64,000 nucleotides of DNA, taken from positions 1,072,088-1,136,087 of the forward strand of contig NZ_GL732463.1 in NCBI RefSeq assembly GCF_000187585.1, in the 5' to 3' direction. Below the pieces are notes generated by a model. The model did no database searches, was not told the origin of the DNA, and saw nothing but the letters and a program-made list of their open reading frames with translations. Shown here one piece after another: positions 35,187 to 44,418 of the stretch. Position 1 is the first letter of the stretch. Each line of letters begins with the position of its first letter. The position numbers were made by a program, and so were the translations under genes. This stretch comes from Streptococcus peroris ATCC 700780 (GTDB taxonomy: Bacteria; Bacillota; Bacilli; Lactobacillales; Streptococcaceae).

Positions 35187-36263
35187 ATGGCCAATATTTT
35201 TGACTACCTAACTGATGTTCAATACGATTCTTTTTATGACCTTCCCTTAAATGAACTGGATATACTTGCTTTTACAGAGCTGACTTATCTTTCTTTTGAT
35301 CACTTGCTAGACGAATCTGATAATCGCTTGATGGATTTTGGCACACGAGTCCCTCGAGAAAGCACCATGCTGACCAATAAAGAACGTCTGCAACTTTTAG
35401 ACCAACTGACTCAACACAAACGTTTTAGAAATTGCAAGCTATCGAACTTTATTAACGAGATTGACACTGAGCTACAAAAACAGTTCGCTGCTATGACCTA
35501 TCGTCTGAACCTAGATACTTATCTCATTGTCTTTCGTGGAACTGATGATAGTATTATTGGCTGGAAGGAAGATTTCCATCTGACCTATATGAAGGAAATC
35601 CCTGCCCAAAAGCATGCTCTTGAATACTTGGAAGATTTCTTTACACAACATCCAAAGCAAAAAGTAATGATTGCCGGTCATTCCAAAGGTGGAAATCTAG
35701 CTGTCTTTGCTGCTAGTCAGATCCAGCCTGAATTGCAAGAAAAAATATCGGCAGTTTATACCTATGATGCCCCTGGTCTCCAAGCTGAACTAACGGAAGC
35801 CACTGGCTATCAGCAAGTGATTCCAAAAATTCACAGGTACGTCCCACAAGGTTCTGTTATCGGCATGATGCTAGAAGTTCCCGATACACCTATCGTCGTA
35901 AAATCTACAGCTCTTGGTGGCATCGCTCAACACAATACTTTTAGTTGGTTGACAGAAGGACACCACTTTGTCCAACTAGAAGAAATTAGTAGTGAAAGTC
36001 TACAAATCAAAGACACTCTTAAAGAATGGGTGGACAGTGTGCCCGATGAGGAATTAGAACTCTATTTCGACCTCTTCTTTGGCACGATTATGGAATCAGG
36101 GATTCATTCTATCAACGATTTGTCCTCTTTCAATGCCATCGAGCACATTCGCCAACTAATTTCCCAAGCCCAAACACTGGAACCTGAGCAAGTTGAAACC
36201 TTAAAAAATCTGACACAACTCCTACTAGACGCTCGCTTTCAAGCTTGGAAAAATCATTTTTAA
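35187..36263 (+). CDS. Mbeg1-like (DUF2974) lipase/hydrolase
   Basis: A 358-residue cytoplasmic alpha/beta hydrolase of the DUF2974/Mbeg1-like family. It starts ANIFDYLTDVQYDSFYDLPL, as many streptococcal members do. The nucleophile elbow is IAGHSKGGN near residue 172, with YDAPGL after it and a possible catalytic His in the C-terminal third. The ATG at 35187 is chosen over an upstream ATG at 35160 because AAAGGAATT lies before it. No signal peptide. Substrate unknown. A short hairpin after the stop (36270-36300) may terminate transcription. Confidence 0.8.
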   Translation: MANIFDYLTDVQYDSFYDLPLNELDILAFTELTYLSFDHLLDESDNRLMDFGTRVPRESTMLTNKERLQLLDQLTQHKRFRNCKLSNFINEIDTELQKQFAAMTYRLNLDTYLIVFRGTDDSIIGWKEDFHLTYMKEIPAQKHALEYLEDFFTQHPKQKVMIAGHSKGGNLAVFAASQIQPELQEKISAVYTYDAPGLQAELTEATGYQQVIPKIHRYVPQGSVIGMMLEVPDTPIVVKSTALGGIAQHNTFSWLTEGHHFVQLEEISSESLQIKDTLKEWVDSVPDEELELYFDLFFGTIMESGIHSINDLSSFNAIEHIRQLISQAQTLEPEQVETLKNLTQLLLDARFQAWKNHF

Positions 36264-36269
36264 TGGATT

Positions 36270-36303
36270 AGAAAGTTCCTTCCTTTGTGGAGGGACTTTC
36301 TTG
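36270..36303 (+). terminator. Possible terminator after the lipase gene
   Basis: GAAAGTTCC and GGGACTTTC form a nine-base-pair stem with one G-T pair; the T tract is poor. Confidence 0.5.
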
Positions 36304-36369
36304 TTGATTTCTTATTTTATTCTTCTGTGTTATACTTATAGTAGTATATTCTTTGAAAGAGGAAATCCT

Positions 36370-36999
36370 ATGAAAATCCATAAAACTGTGAATCCTGTCG
36401 CCTATGAAAACACTTATTATCTTGAAGGAGACCAACATCTGGTTGTGGTTGACCCTGGTAGCAACTGGGAGGCTATTCGCAAAACTATCGAAAATATTAA
36501 CAAACCAGTCTGTGCCATTCTCCTGACCCACACCCACTACGACCATATTATGAGTCTGGACTTGGTCAGAGATACTTTTGGAAATCCTCCAGTCTATGTA
36601 GCAGAAAGTGAAGCTTCTTGGCTCTATACTCCTGTTGACAACCTTTCAGGTCTCCCTCGACACGATGATATGGCGGATGTCATCTGCAAACCAGCTGAAC
36701 ACACCTTTGTCTTTCATGAAGAATACCAGATTGAAGAATTCCGCTTCACAGTCTTACCAACGCCAGGCCACTCTATCGGTGGAGTTTCATTGGTTTTCCC
36801 AGATGGACACTTGGTCTTAACGGGAGATGCCCTTTTCCGAGAAACCATTGGACGAACAGATCTACCTACAGGTAGCATGGAACAACTCCTTCATAGTATC
36901 CAAACCCAGCTCTTCACCCTTCCAAACTACGATGTCTATCCAGGACATGGTCCGGCTACGACCATCGCTCACGAAAAAAATTTTAATCCATTTTTTTAA
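36370..36999 (+). CDS. Metallo-beta-lactamase-fold hydrolase (glyoxalase II-like)
   Basis: A 209-residue MBL-fold protein. The dinuclear metal site is complete: HTHYDH near residues 55-60, His in PTPGHSIGG near 131, Asp in LTGDALF near 153 and His in VYPGHGPATT near 195. The short length matches the YcbL/GloB-like type rather than full glyoxalase II, so a thioester hydrolase role is likely but unproven. The ATG at 36370 has AGAGGAAATCC before it; an upstream in-frame start would add 23 hydrophobic residues without a ribosome site. Confidence 0.85.
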   Translation: MKIHKTVNPVAYENTYYLEGDQHLVVVDPGSNWEAIRKTIENINKPVCAILLTHTHYDHIMSLDLVRDTFGNPPVYVAESEASWLYTPVDNLSGLPRHDDMADVICKPAEHTFVFHEEYQIEEFRFTVLPTPGHSIGGVSLVFPDGHLVLTGDALFRETIGRTDLPTGSMEQLLHSIQTQLFTLPNYDVYPGHGPATTIAHEKNFNPFF

Positions 37000-37007
37000 A
37001 ACATAAA

Positions 37008-37031
37008 AACCAAGGACAATCATCCTTGGTT
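37008..37031. terminator. Bidirectional intrinsic terminator
   Basis: AACCAAGGA / TCCTTGGTT stem with a CAATCA loop between the convergent MBL hydrolase gene and pepO. Confidence 0.85.
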
Positions 37032-37037
37032 CTTTGA

Positions 37038-38930
37038 TTACCAAATAATCACGCGGTCTTCTGGTGCGCGCCACATGCCGTCGCCTTTTTTGACATCATA
37101 GGTTGTAAAGAAGTCATCAAAGTTTGGCACTTGGACGTTGACACGGAGTTTAGCTGGAGCGTGTACGTCGACGCTAGCCATGAGTTTCATCAACTCTGGA
37201 CGACCTTTCATACGCCAGATACGAGCAAAGTTATGGAAGAATTCTTCAGCTGAAAAGTCTGGTTCTCTCTTAGCTGCTTCAAGGGCAGCAGCTATTCCTC
37301 CAAGGTCGGCAACGTTTTCGGATACAGTTAATTTCCCATTGATTTTTGCACCGTAAGATTCTTGGCCATCAAACTGGTCGATAACCTTCTGTGTTTTTTC
37401 TTTAAAGGCTGCATAATCGCTCTCTGTCCACCAGTCCTTGAGGCTACCATTTTCATCAAAGGAAGCTCCATTAGTATCAAAGGCGTGAGAAATTTCATGG
37501 GCAATAACCGCACCAATACCACCATAGTTGGCAGAAGATGACTGATGCAAGTCATAGAATGGAGCCTTTAAGATAGCAGCTGGGAAGACAATCAAGTTCT
37601 TTTGTGGATTGTAGTAGGCATTGACCATATGAGCAGGCATTCCCCACTCCTTGTAATCAACCGGCTGATTCCACTTGCTCCAACTGTGCTTGATTTCCAC
37701 ACGCGCAAAGGCTAGGGCATTCTCAAAGAGGCTAGCAGATTCATCCACTACCTTGTCCTTATAGCGAGCTGGCAGTTCTTCTGGATAACCGATATAAGGC
37801 TTGATGACATTGAGTTTGACGATGGCTTTTTCTCGAGTTTCAGGAGTCAGCCAGTCATTTTTAGTCAAACGCTCCTTATAAACATCAATCATGGTTGCTA
37901 CTTTTTTCTCTACGTCTGCCTTGGCTTCTGGAGAGAATTTTTCGTGGGCATACCAAAGGCCGAGAGCTTGTTTAAAAGGTCCTTGAGCTAAATGGTAAGC
38001 AGCCTTGCGTTTGTCTTGAGCCTCTGGAACTCCTGAAAGAGCTCGTCCGTAGGCACCTGACAAGATACGAATCTCATCTGTCAGATAACTAGTTGAAAGA
38101 TTAACCACACTCAAGATCAAGCTTGCCTTGAGCAAAGGCCAAGCTTCCTCACTATAGAATTGCTCTGCTGCTTGCCAGAAACGTTCTTCATCTACAATGA
38201 CCTTATCAGGTACTTGACCAAGAACAGCTTGGAAAAAGTCATCCAATGGAAGGGCAGGCGCAAACTTTTTGAATTCTTCATAAGAGTATGGATGGTAAAG
38301 TTTGGCATACTCTGAACTCTCTTCGTTTGAAAGTACGACAGCTGCGATACGGCGATCCAATTCCAATCGTTTCTCTAGCAAGTCTTCGATTTCTTCATCT
38401 GAGAAATTATAGGCTTTGAGAAGATTCGCAGTACTTTCTTTCCATAAAGCTAGCAATTCCTTCCCTTGAGGATGGTTTTCGGCATAGTAGGTTGTATCTG
38501 GCAAGATTGTTCCTGGAGCACTAGCCCAGAGAACATTGATTCTAGCATCCATAAAGTCTGGTGATACACCAAATGGAAGGAAGTTTGGTTTCCCAGCTAG
38601 CTCAAACTCTGCTAGCTTGCTTGTAAAGTCTGCGAAGCTCTCCAAATCATGGTATTCCTTAAGCAAAGGAAGGACTGGATTGATGCCATCTGCTTCTCGT
38701 TTGTCAAAATCTCTGACCATACGATGGTACTTAACAAAGTTTGCCAAGATAGCATCTTCTGGCACATCTTCACCTGCCAACCATTTGTCGGTTGTTGTTA
38801 GCATCAACTCTTCGATTTCTTCGTCAAGGTCGATAAAACCACCTGTTCTCGATTTATCTGCTGGAATAACAGCAGTCTTTTCCCACTCACCATTTATGGC
38901 ATCATAAAAATCATCTTGATAACGTGTCAT
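37038..38930 (-). CDS. pepO: Neutral endopeptidase PepO (M13 family)
   Basis: A 630-residue zinc metallopeptidase of the neprilysin (M13) family. The zinc motif HEISH lies near residue 475 within VIAHEISHAFD, the third zinc ligand region is ENVADLGG near 533, and VNAYYNPQKNLIVFPAAIL precedes it. There is no signal peptide, as is usual for streptococcal PepO, which is nevertheless found on the cell surface in pneumococci, where it binds host proteins. It lies divergent to psaBCA across 179 bases, the standard arrangement in this group. The start is the ATG of MTRYQDDFYDAINGEWEK. Confidence 0.95.
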   Translation of the reverse strand: MTRYQDDFYDAINGEWEKTAVIPADKSRTGGFIDLDEEIEELMLTTTDKWLAGEDVPEDAILANFVKYHRMVRDFDKREADGINPVLPLLKEYHDLESFADFTSKLAEFELAGKPNFLPFGVSPDFMDARINVLWASAPGTILPDTTYYAENHPQGKELLALWKESTANLLKAYNFSDEEIEDLLEKRLELDRRIAAVVLSNEESSEYAKLYHPYSYEEFKKFAPALPLDDFFQAVLGQVPDKVIVDEERFWQAAEQFYSEEAWPLLKASLILSVVNLSTSYLTDEIRILSGAYGRALSGVPEAQDKRKAAYHLAQGPFKQALGLWYAHEKFSPEAKADVEKKVATMIDVYKERLTKNDWLTPETREKAIVKLNVIKPYIGYPEELPARYKDKVVDESASLFENALAFARVEIKHSWSKWNQPVDYKEWGMPAHMVNAYYNPQKNLIVFPAAILKAPFYDLHQSSSANYGGIGAVIAHEISHAFDTNGASFDENGSLKDWWTESDYAAFKEKTQKVIDQFDGQESYGAKINGKLTVSENVADLGGIAAALEAAKREPDFSAEEFFHNFARIWRMKGRPELMKLMASVDVHAPAKLRVNVQVPNFDDFFTTYDVKKGDGMWRAPEDRVIIW

Positions 38931-39050
38931 CTTGTTCTCGCTTTCCTATTTTCACTTATTCTTAGCTTAGCAAAAATCCCTAGGGATTGCAATTAAAAAT
39001 GCCGAGTTGCCTTCTTATTTTAATCATTAATATTTTAAATTTTTTCCAAA

Positions 39051-39085
39051 ATTAACTTGACTTAAAAATAAAATTAAGGTATATT
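39051..39085 (+). promoter_or_regulatory. psaBCA promoter with PsaR-type operator
   Basis: TTGACT (39057-39062), 17-base spacer and TATATT (39080-39085). Overlapping AT-rich inverted repeats, TTAACTTGACTTAA and CTTAA...TTAAG, lie across the -35 and spacer, where the manganese-dependent repressor PsaR is known to act in related species. Confidence 0.75.
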
Positions 39086-39109
39086 AAAAAACAGGAGGAA
39101 TACAAGTGT

Positions 39110-39832
39110 ATGATACGTATCGAAAACCTCAGTGTCTCCTACAAAGAAACGTTGGCACTAAAGGATATTTCACTAGTGCTCCAAGGACCAACGATTACCG
39201 GGATTATTGGTCCAAACGGCGCTGGAAAATCAACCTTATTAAAAGGGATGTTGGGCATTATCCCACATGAAGGACATGCTTTTATCGATGATAAAGAAAT
39301 GAACAAATCTCTAAAGAAAGTTGCCTATGTCGAGCAAAAAATTCATATTGACTACAACTTTCCTATCAAGGTAAAAGAATGTGTCTCTCTGGGACTCTAT
39401 CCATCCATTCCACTCTTTCATACCTTGAAGGCAAAGCACTGGGAAAAGGTGGCTGAAGCACTAGAAATTGTTGGACTTTCTGACTACGCAGATCGTCAGA
39501 TTAGTCAACTTTCTGGTGGCCAATTCCAGCGTGTCTTGATTGCCCGCTGTCTAGTTCAAGATGCTGATTATATTCTCTTAGACGAGCCCTTTGTTGGGAT
39601 TGACTCTGTCAGTGAGGAAATCATCATGAATACGCTGAGAGATCTTAAAAAGGCTGGGAAGGCGGTTCTCATCGTTCACCACGACCTCAGCAAGGTTCCC
39701 CACTACTTCGATCAAGTCTTGCTTGTCAATCGAGAAGTGATTGCCTTTGGTCCAACCAAAGAAACCTTTACCGAAGCCAATCTCAAAGAAGCTTACGGTA
39801 ATCGACTCTTTTTCAATGGAGGTGACCTATGA
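39110..39832 (+). CDS. psaB: Manganese ABC transporter ATPase PsaB
   Basis: A 240-residue ATPase for Mn2+ import. Walker [10 protein letters not shown] is near residues 33-41, the signature is LSGGQFQR, Walker B is [11 protein letters not shown] and the H-loop is IVHHDLS. It overlaps psaC by four bases (ATGA). It is first in psaBCA, under a promoter with a PsaR-type site, so expression should rise when manganese is scarce. Confidence 0.95.
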   Translation: MIRIENLSVSYKETLALKDISLVLQGPTITGIIGPNGAGKSTLLKGMLGIIPHEGHAFIDDKEMNKSLKKVAYVEQKIHIDYNFPIKVKECVSLGLYPSIPLFHTLKAKHWEKVAEALEIVGLSDYADRQISQLSGGQFQRVLIARCLVQDADYILLDEPFVGIDSVSEEIIMNTLRDLKKAGKAVLIVHHDLSKVPHYFDQVLLVNREVIAFGPTKETFTEANLKEAYGNRLFFNGGDL

Positions 39833-40677
39833 TTGCAGAATTTATCGATGGATTGCAAAAATTCCATTTCTTACAAAATGCCTTGATAACAGCCATTGTC
39901 ATCGGTATTGTGGCTGGAGCGGTCGGATGCTTTATCATTCTACGCGGGATGTCACTCATGGGAGATGCCATTTCACATGCTGTCTTGCCAGGTGTAGCCC
40001 TCTCCTTTATCTTAGGCGTTGACTTCTTTATCGGAGCCATTGTCTTTGGACTGCTAGCTGCTATCATCATTACCTACATCAAGGGAAACTCGATTGTCAA
40101 AAGCGATACCGCCATCGGCATTACCTTTTCTTCTTTCTTAGCCCTCGGTATCATCTTGATTAGTGTCGCTAAAAGTTCAACTGACCTTTTCCATATCCTT
40201 TTTGGTAATATTCTTGCTGTTCAAGATACAGATATGTTTATTACTATGGGTGTAGGGGCAGCCATTCTCTTGTTAATCTGGATTTTCTTCAAGCAACTCT
40301 TGATAACGTCCTTTGATGAACTCTTGGCTAAAGCCATGGGAATGCCTGTCAATTTCTATCACTACTTACTCATGGTACTCCTAACTCTCGTGTCTGTGAC
40401 AGCCATGCAAAGTGTCGGAACCATACTTATCGTAGCCATGCTGATTACCCCAGCTGCGACTGCTTATCTCTATGCTAATAGCCTGAAAAGCATGATTTTT
40501 CTTTCCTCAACCTTTGGAGCAACAGCTTCAGTTTTGGGACTCTTTATCGGCTATAGCTTTAACGTTGCGGCAGGTTCTAGTATCGTGCTTACAGCCGCTA
40601 GTTTCTTTCTCATTAGCTTCTTTATCGCTCCAAAACAACGATATTTGAAACTGAAAAATAAACATTTGTTAAAATAA
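39829..40677 (+). CDS. psaC: Manganese ABC transporter permease PsaC
   Basis: A 282-residue membrane permease of the ABC-3 family with about eight transmembrane helices. Readable family segments are [25 protein letters not shown] near residues 31-55 and [14 protein letters not shown] near 160, the latter in the ATPase-contact loop. It is translationally coupled to psaB by a four-base overlap and followed by psaA after 31 bases. Confidence 0.95.
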   Translation: MIAEFIDGLQKFHFLQNALITAIVIGIVAGAVGCFIILRGMSLMGDAISHAVLPGVALSFILGVDFFIGAIVFGLLAAIIITYIKGNSIVKSDTAIGITFSSFLALGIILISVAKSSTDLFHILFGNILAVQDTDMFITMGVGAAILLLIWIFFKQLLITSFDELLAKAMGMPVNFYHYLLMVLLTLVSVTAMQSVGTILIVAMLITPAATAYLYANSLKSMIFLSSTFGATASVLGLFIGYSFNVAAGSSIVLTAASFFLISFFIAPKQRYLKLKNKHLLK

Positions 40678-40708
40678 GGGGAAAAACCCCAATAAATTGG
40701 AGGATCAA

Positions 40709-41638
40709 ATGAAAAAATTAGGTACATTAGTCATTCTCTTTCTTTCCGTCATTGCTCTGGTAGCATGTTCTACTGGAAAGAAAGATGCAGCTTCTGGTCA
40801 AAAACTAAAAGTTGTTGCTACAAACTCAATCATTGCTGATATTACTAAAAACATTGCAGGAGATAAGATTGATCTTCACAGTATCGTGCCTGTTGGACAA
40901 GATCCACACGAGTACGAACCACTACCAGAAGACGTCAAGAAAACTTCACAAGCTGACTTGATCTTCTACAATGGCATCAATCTTGAAACAGGTGGAAATG
41001 CCTGGTTTACAAAATTGGTAGAAAATGCTAAGAAAACTGAAAACAAAGACTACTTTGCAGTCAGCGAAGGCGTTGATGTTATCTACCTTGAAGGCCAAAA
41101 CGAAAAAGGCAAAGAAGACCCACATGCTTGGCTCAACCTCGAAAACGGGATCATCTATGCTCAAAACATTGCCAAACAGCTCATCGCTAAAGATCCTAAC
41201 AACAAGGAATTCTACGAAAAAAATCTCAAAGAATACACTGAAAAACTAGACAAGCTTGACAAGGAAGCCAAAGAGAAATTTAACACGATCCCTGCTGACA
41301 AGAAACTCATCGTAACCAGCGAAGGATGTTTCAAATACTTCTCTAAAGCTTACGGTGTCCCAAGCGCCTACATCTGGGAAATCAACACCGAAGAAGAAGG
41401 AACACCTGACCAAATCAAGACTCTGGTTGAAAAACTTCGCCAAACAAAGGTACCATCTCTCTTTGTCGAATCCAGTGTCGATGACCGTCCAATGAAGACT
41501 GTTTCACAAGACACAAATATTCCAATTTACGCACAAATCTTTACTGACTCAATTGCTGAAGAAGGTAAAGAAGGTGACAGCTACTACAACATGATGAAAT
41601 ACAACCTTGACAAGATTTCTGAAGGTTTGTCTAAATAA
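40709..41638 (+). CDS. psaA: Manganese-binding lipoprotein PsaA
   Basis: A 309-residue cluster 9 binding protein, the surface lipoprotein that captures Mn2+. The signal peptide ends at the lipobox ALVAC (Cys20). Metal ligands of the family are present: His in DPHEYEP, His in DPHAWLN, Glu in TSEGCFKYF and the C-terminal Asp in FTDSIAEEG. The ATG at 40709 is chosen because GGAGG precedes it and the length equals that of PsaA; the upstream TTG extension is not needed. It is the last gene of the transporter operon, with an imperfect terminator before tpxD. Confidence 0.97.
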   Translation: MKKLGTLVILFLSVIALVACSTGKKDAASGQKLKVVATNSIIADITKNIAGDKIDLHSIVPVGQDPHEYEPLPEDVKKTSQADLIFYNGINLETGGNAWFTKLVENAKKTENKDYFAVSEGVDVIYLEGQNEKGKEDPHAWLNLENGIIYAQNIAKQLIAKDPNNKEFYEKNLKEYTEKLDKLDKEAKEKFNTIPADKKLIVTSEGCFKYFSKAYGVPSAYIWEINTEEEGTPDQIKTLVEKLRQTKVPSLFVESSVDDRPMKTVSQDTNIPIYAQIFTDSIAEEGKEGDSYYNMMKYNLDKISEGLSK

Positions 41639-41645
41639 TCATTTT

Positions 41646-41679
41646 AAAAAACGTCAGTCACCATGAATTGGCGTTTTTT
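41646..41679 (+). terminator. Terminator between psaA and tpxD
   Basis: AAAAAACGTCA / TGGCGTTTTTT stem with one wobble and a 12-base loop; read-through to tpxD is plausible. Confidence 0.75.
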
Positions 41680-41760
41680 GTCTATTTAAATTTCGGTCAA
41701 ATTATTGGAAGAGTCTGAACATTTAATGTAAAATAAAAGAAAAAAAGATTGGAGTAGCTT

Positions 41761-42255
41761 ATGACTACATTCCTTGGAAACCCTGTGACTTTTACTGGAA
41801 AACAACTACAAGTTGGAGACAAGGCACTTGACTTTTCTCTCACTACGACTGATCTCTCAAAAAAAACACTAGCTGACTTTGAAGGTAAGATAAAGATTTT
41901 GAGTGTCATTCCTTCTATTGACACTGGTATCTGTTCACTTCAGACTCGTCGCTTTAACCAAGAGCTAGCCAGTTTAGACAACACTGTAGTCGTAACAGTA
42001 TCAATGGATCTTCCATTTGCTCAAAAGCGCTGGTGTGGTGCAGAAGGAATTGAAAATGCCATCATGCTATCAGACTACTTCGACCACTCTTTTGGACGCG
42101 ATTATGCTCTCTTAATCAAAGAATGGCACCTGCTCGCTCGTGCAGTGTTGGTGCTAGATAGTGACAACATCATCCGTTACGTTGAATACGTAGACAATAT
42201 TAATAGCGAGCCAGATTTTGAAGCAGCTATTGCAGCTGTAAAAGAACTCAACTAA
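41761..42255 (+). CDS. tpxD: Thiol peroxidase (Tpx family)
   Basis: A 164-residue atypical two-Cys peroxiredoxin that reduces hydrogen peroxide. The peroxidatic Cys58 lies in [14 protein letters not shown] and the resolving Cys92 in KRWCGAEG. It is the standard fourth gene of the psa cluster; mitis-group streptococci make large amounts of peroxide through pyruvate oxidase, so peroxide removal beside manganese import is logical. GGAG precedes the ATG. A GAAA-loop terminator follows. Confidence 0.95.
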   Translation: MTTFLGNPVTFTGKQLQVGDKALDFSLTTTDLSKKTLADFEGKIKILSVIPSIDTGICSLQTRRFNQELASLDNTVVVTVSMDLPFAQKRWCGAEGIENAIMLSDYFDHSFGRDYALLIKEWHLLARAVLVLDSDNIIRYVEYVDNINSEPDFEAAIAAVKELN

Positions 42256-42274
42256 GTTCAGCTCTTGTAGCAAT

Positions 42275-42300
42275 AAGCTAGAGAAATCTAGCTTTTTTTG
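42275..42300 (+). terminator. Intrinsic terminator after tpxD
   Basis: AAGCTAGA-GAAA-TCTAGCTT with a stable tetraloop and a T tract. Confidence 0.9.
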
Positions 42301-42336
42301 GTATACTAGATACAGATAATAGACAAGGAAATACGA

Positions 42337-42987
42337 ATGACACCAAATAAAGAAGACTATTTGAAATGTATTTATGAAATTGGCATGGAACTTCCTAAAG
42401 TTACTAATAAGGAAATAGCTGCGCGAATGCAGGTATCACCTCCAGCTGTAACCGAAATGATCAAGCGCATGCAAACTGAAAATCTCATCTTTAAAGACAA
42501 GGGAAATGGTTATTCACTGACTGATTTTGGACAAATGATAGTCTCAGAATTATACCGTAAACACCGCTTAATTGAGGTTTTCCTAGTTCATCATCTAGAC
42601 TATACTAGTGACCAAATTCATGAGGAAGCCGAAGTTCTAGAACATACGGTTTCAGACCTTTTTGTGGAGAGATTAGAAAGTATGCTTGGTTTCCCAAAAA
42701 TGTGCCCACATGGTGGAACAATTCCCTCTAAGGGCGAGTTACTGGTAGAAATCAACCACCTACCTCTAGCAGATACTAAAGAAACTGGAACCTATCTCCT
42801 GACTCGGATTCATGATAACTTTGACCTCCTCAAATATCTTGAAAAACACGGCATCAATATTGGAGACAAACTCCAAGTCAAACAGTTTGATAACTTCTCT
42901 AACACCTATACTTTGATTCACAAAAATGAGGAACTCCAAGTTAGCCTAGAAATCGCTAAACAACTTTATGTAGAAAGAATCAACTAA
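42337..42987 (+). CDS. psaR: Manganese-dependent repressor PsaR (DtxR/MntR family)
   Basis: A 216-residue metalloregulator. The N-terminal winged helix (about 1-70; TNKEIAARMQVSPPAVTEMIKRM) is followed by a dimerisation and metal-binding domain. Candidate ligands include HEEAEVLEH near 97-105, MCPHGG near 127 and the conserved N-terminal Asp. The C-terminal part (about 145-216) is a FeoA/SH3-like domain. With Mn2+ it represses psaBCA. It sits downstream of tpxD behind a terminator with AAGGAAA before the ATG; its own promoter is likely. Confidence 0.92.
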   Translation: MTPNKEDYLKCIYEIGMELPKVTNKEIAARMQVSPPAVTEMIKRMQTENLIFKDKGNGYSLTDFGQMIVSELYRKHRLIEVFLVHHLDYTSDQIHEEAEVLEHTVSDLFVERLESMLGFPKMCPHGGTIPSKGELLVEINHLPLADTKETGTYLLTRIHDNFDLLKYLEKHGINIGDKLQVKQFDNFSNTYTLIHKNEELQVSLEIAKQLYVERIN

Positions 42988-43020
42988 GTTTTTAGAACTG
43001 ATTTCCGAATGAATCAACAT

Positions 43021-43051
43021 AAAACCCTGAAAATAGAATTTTCAGGGTTTT
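43021..43051 (+). terminator. Intrinsic terminator after psaR
   Basis: A perfect 14-base-pair stem (AAAACCCTGAAAAT / ATTTTCAGGGTTTT, AGA loop). Confidence 0.93.
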
Positions 43052-43125
43052 ATATTACTATATGACTTGACTTTGCTTTTTTTTAGGTGTAGAATGAACG
43101 CAACTAAGAGGAGGGAGACCATCTT

Positions 43126-43827
43126 ATGAAAAAATCACTCAAAATTTTCGCTACCTCAAAATGGTTTGACCTGTTTGGTGTGGCTTTAGTTGTCGGCATA
43201 GCGATTGCATCAGGCTACCTTAATTCACGATTAGACAAGTTTGTTGATTGGGGAGAATGGACTAAATTGGTTCCATTTGGACTCATTTCAGTTACTAATG
43301 TTGGAATTTCAATGTTGTCCACTCGTTTTACTGGTAAATTGAGTAAATGGGGGAATTATTACGGAATTGTCAATACAATCTTATCTGGTACTATTGATTA
43401 TATCCTCGGAAATAAGGCTGCGATTATCACCTATCCCGTCACCTTTCTTATTTATACCTTTGCCATTAAGAAATGGGAGGCTTCACAAGAAGGTAGACCA
43501 AACAAGATGAGCCAAAAACAATTGAAATGGGCAGCCATCATTATTTCAGTCCTAGCCTTCCTATTTGCCTTTGCAACAAACTATATTGGCTATGGGGGCA
43601 AGATGAACCTTCTTGCATACGTCACAACGATTGCATTTGGACTTTCATTGATTGCAAATGCCTTGAACGCTCTTAAATTAACGACCCAATGGGAATTTTG
43701 GTTGGTTTACAATTTCGTTCAATTAACAAAAGCTAGTATCCAAGGAAATTTTGCCAATATTGGTAAATACATCTTTTACATCATCAATGCTGTAGGTGCT
43801 CTATTCGTATGGAATGATAAAGAATAA
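43126..43827 (+). CDS. pnuC: Nicotinamide riboside transporter PnuC
   Basis: A 233-residue membrane protein with about seven transmembrane helices and the PnuC pattern: WKDW-like WGEWTKLVPFGLISV near the start, GNYYGIVNTILSGTIDYILGNKAA in the middle and QWEFWLVYNFVQL near the C-terminus. It imports nicotinamide riboside or a related NAD precursor by facilitated diffusion. GAGGAGGG-type ribosome site (GGAGGG) precedes the ATG. Monocistronic between two strong terminators. Confidence 0.9.
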   Translation: MKKSLKIFATSKWFDLFGVALVVGIAIASGYLNSRLDKFVDWGEWTKLVPFGLISVTNVGISMLSTRFTGKLSKWGNYYGIVNTILSGTIDYILGNKAAIITYPVTFLIYTFAIKKWEASQEGRPNKMSQKQLKWAAIIISVLAFLFAFATNYIGYGGKMNLLAYVTTIAFGLSLIANALNALKLTTQWEFWLVYNFVQLTKASIQGNFANIGKYIFYIINAVGALFVWNDKE

Positions 43828-43899
43828 AATAATGAATCGTTAACCTGTATCTTACTCAACTATCATATTTAATGGTTAGAACTAGATTTGACAAACAAA

Positions 43900-43938
43900 G
43901 GCTCTATCTCATCTGCTTATTGCATATAAGATAGAGCC
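43900..43938. terminator. Bidirectional intrinsic terminator
   Basis: GGCTCTATCT / AGATAGAGCC arms with a long, partly paired loop between convergent pnuC and dtd; T tracts on both sides. Confidence 0.88.
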
Positions 43939-43944
43939 TATTTT

Positions 43945-44388
43945 TTATCTATTTTTAGTATCAAGGATGATGGTTACCGGGCCATCATTGACCAGTTCCA
44001 CCTGCATATCTGCTCCAAAGACTCCTGTCTCAACAGAAACTTCCTTGGCTAGTTCCTTGTTAAATTCTTGATAGAAAGCTTCAGCCATATCTGGTTTAGC
44101 AGCACCTGTAAAGGCTGGGCGATTGCCTTTTTTGGTATCGGCAAAAAGTGTAAACTGGGATACTGACAGAATCTCTCCTTGGATATCCTTGACAGAGAGA
44201 TTCATCTTGCCTTCAGTATCTGAGAAGATACGCATATTGACAAGCTTTCTGACTGCATAATTCACATCTTCTTGCTGATCTTCAGGTCCCACACCTACTA
44301 ATAGCAAGAGCCCCTGCTTGATTTGACCATGAATCTGCCCATCAATAGTGACGTGAGCCTCCTTGACGCGCTGAACGATAATTCTCAT
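43945..44388 (-). CDS. dtd: D-aminoacyl-tRNA deacylase
   Basis: A 147-residue proofreading enzyme that removes D-amino acids from mischarged tRNAs. Hallmarks are [17 protein letters not shown] near residues 77-93 and the cross-subunit motif [10 protein letters not shown] near the C-terminus. AAAGGA lies before the ATG. It follows rel after 30 bases in the same operon, the usual arrangement in Firmicutes. Confidence 0.96.
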   Translation of the reverse strand: MRIIVQRVKEAHVTIDGQIHGQIKQGLLLLVGVGPEDQQEDVNYAVRKLVNMRIFSDTEGKMNLSVKDIQGEILSVSQFTLFADTKKGNRPAFTGAAKPDMAEAFYQEFNKELAKEVSVETGVFGADMQVELVNDGPVTIILDTKNR

Positions 44389-44418
44389 AGAAATCCTTTC
44401 TGACTATAGCAAGTCAAC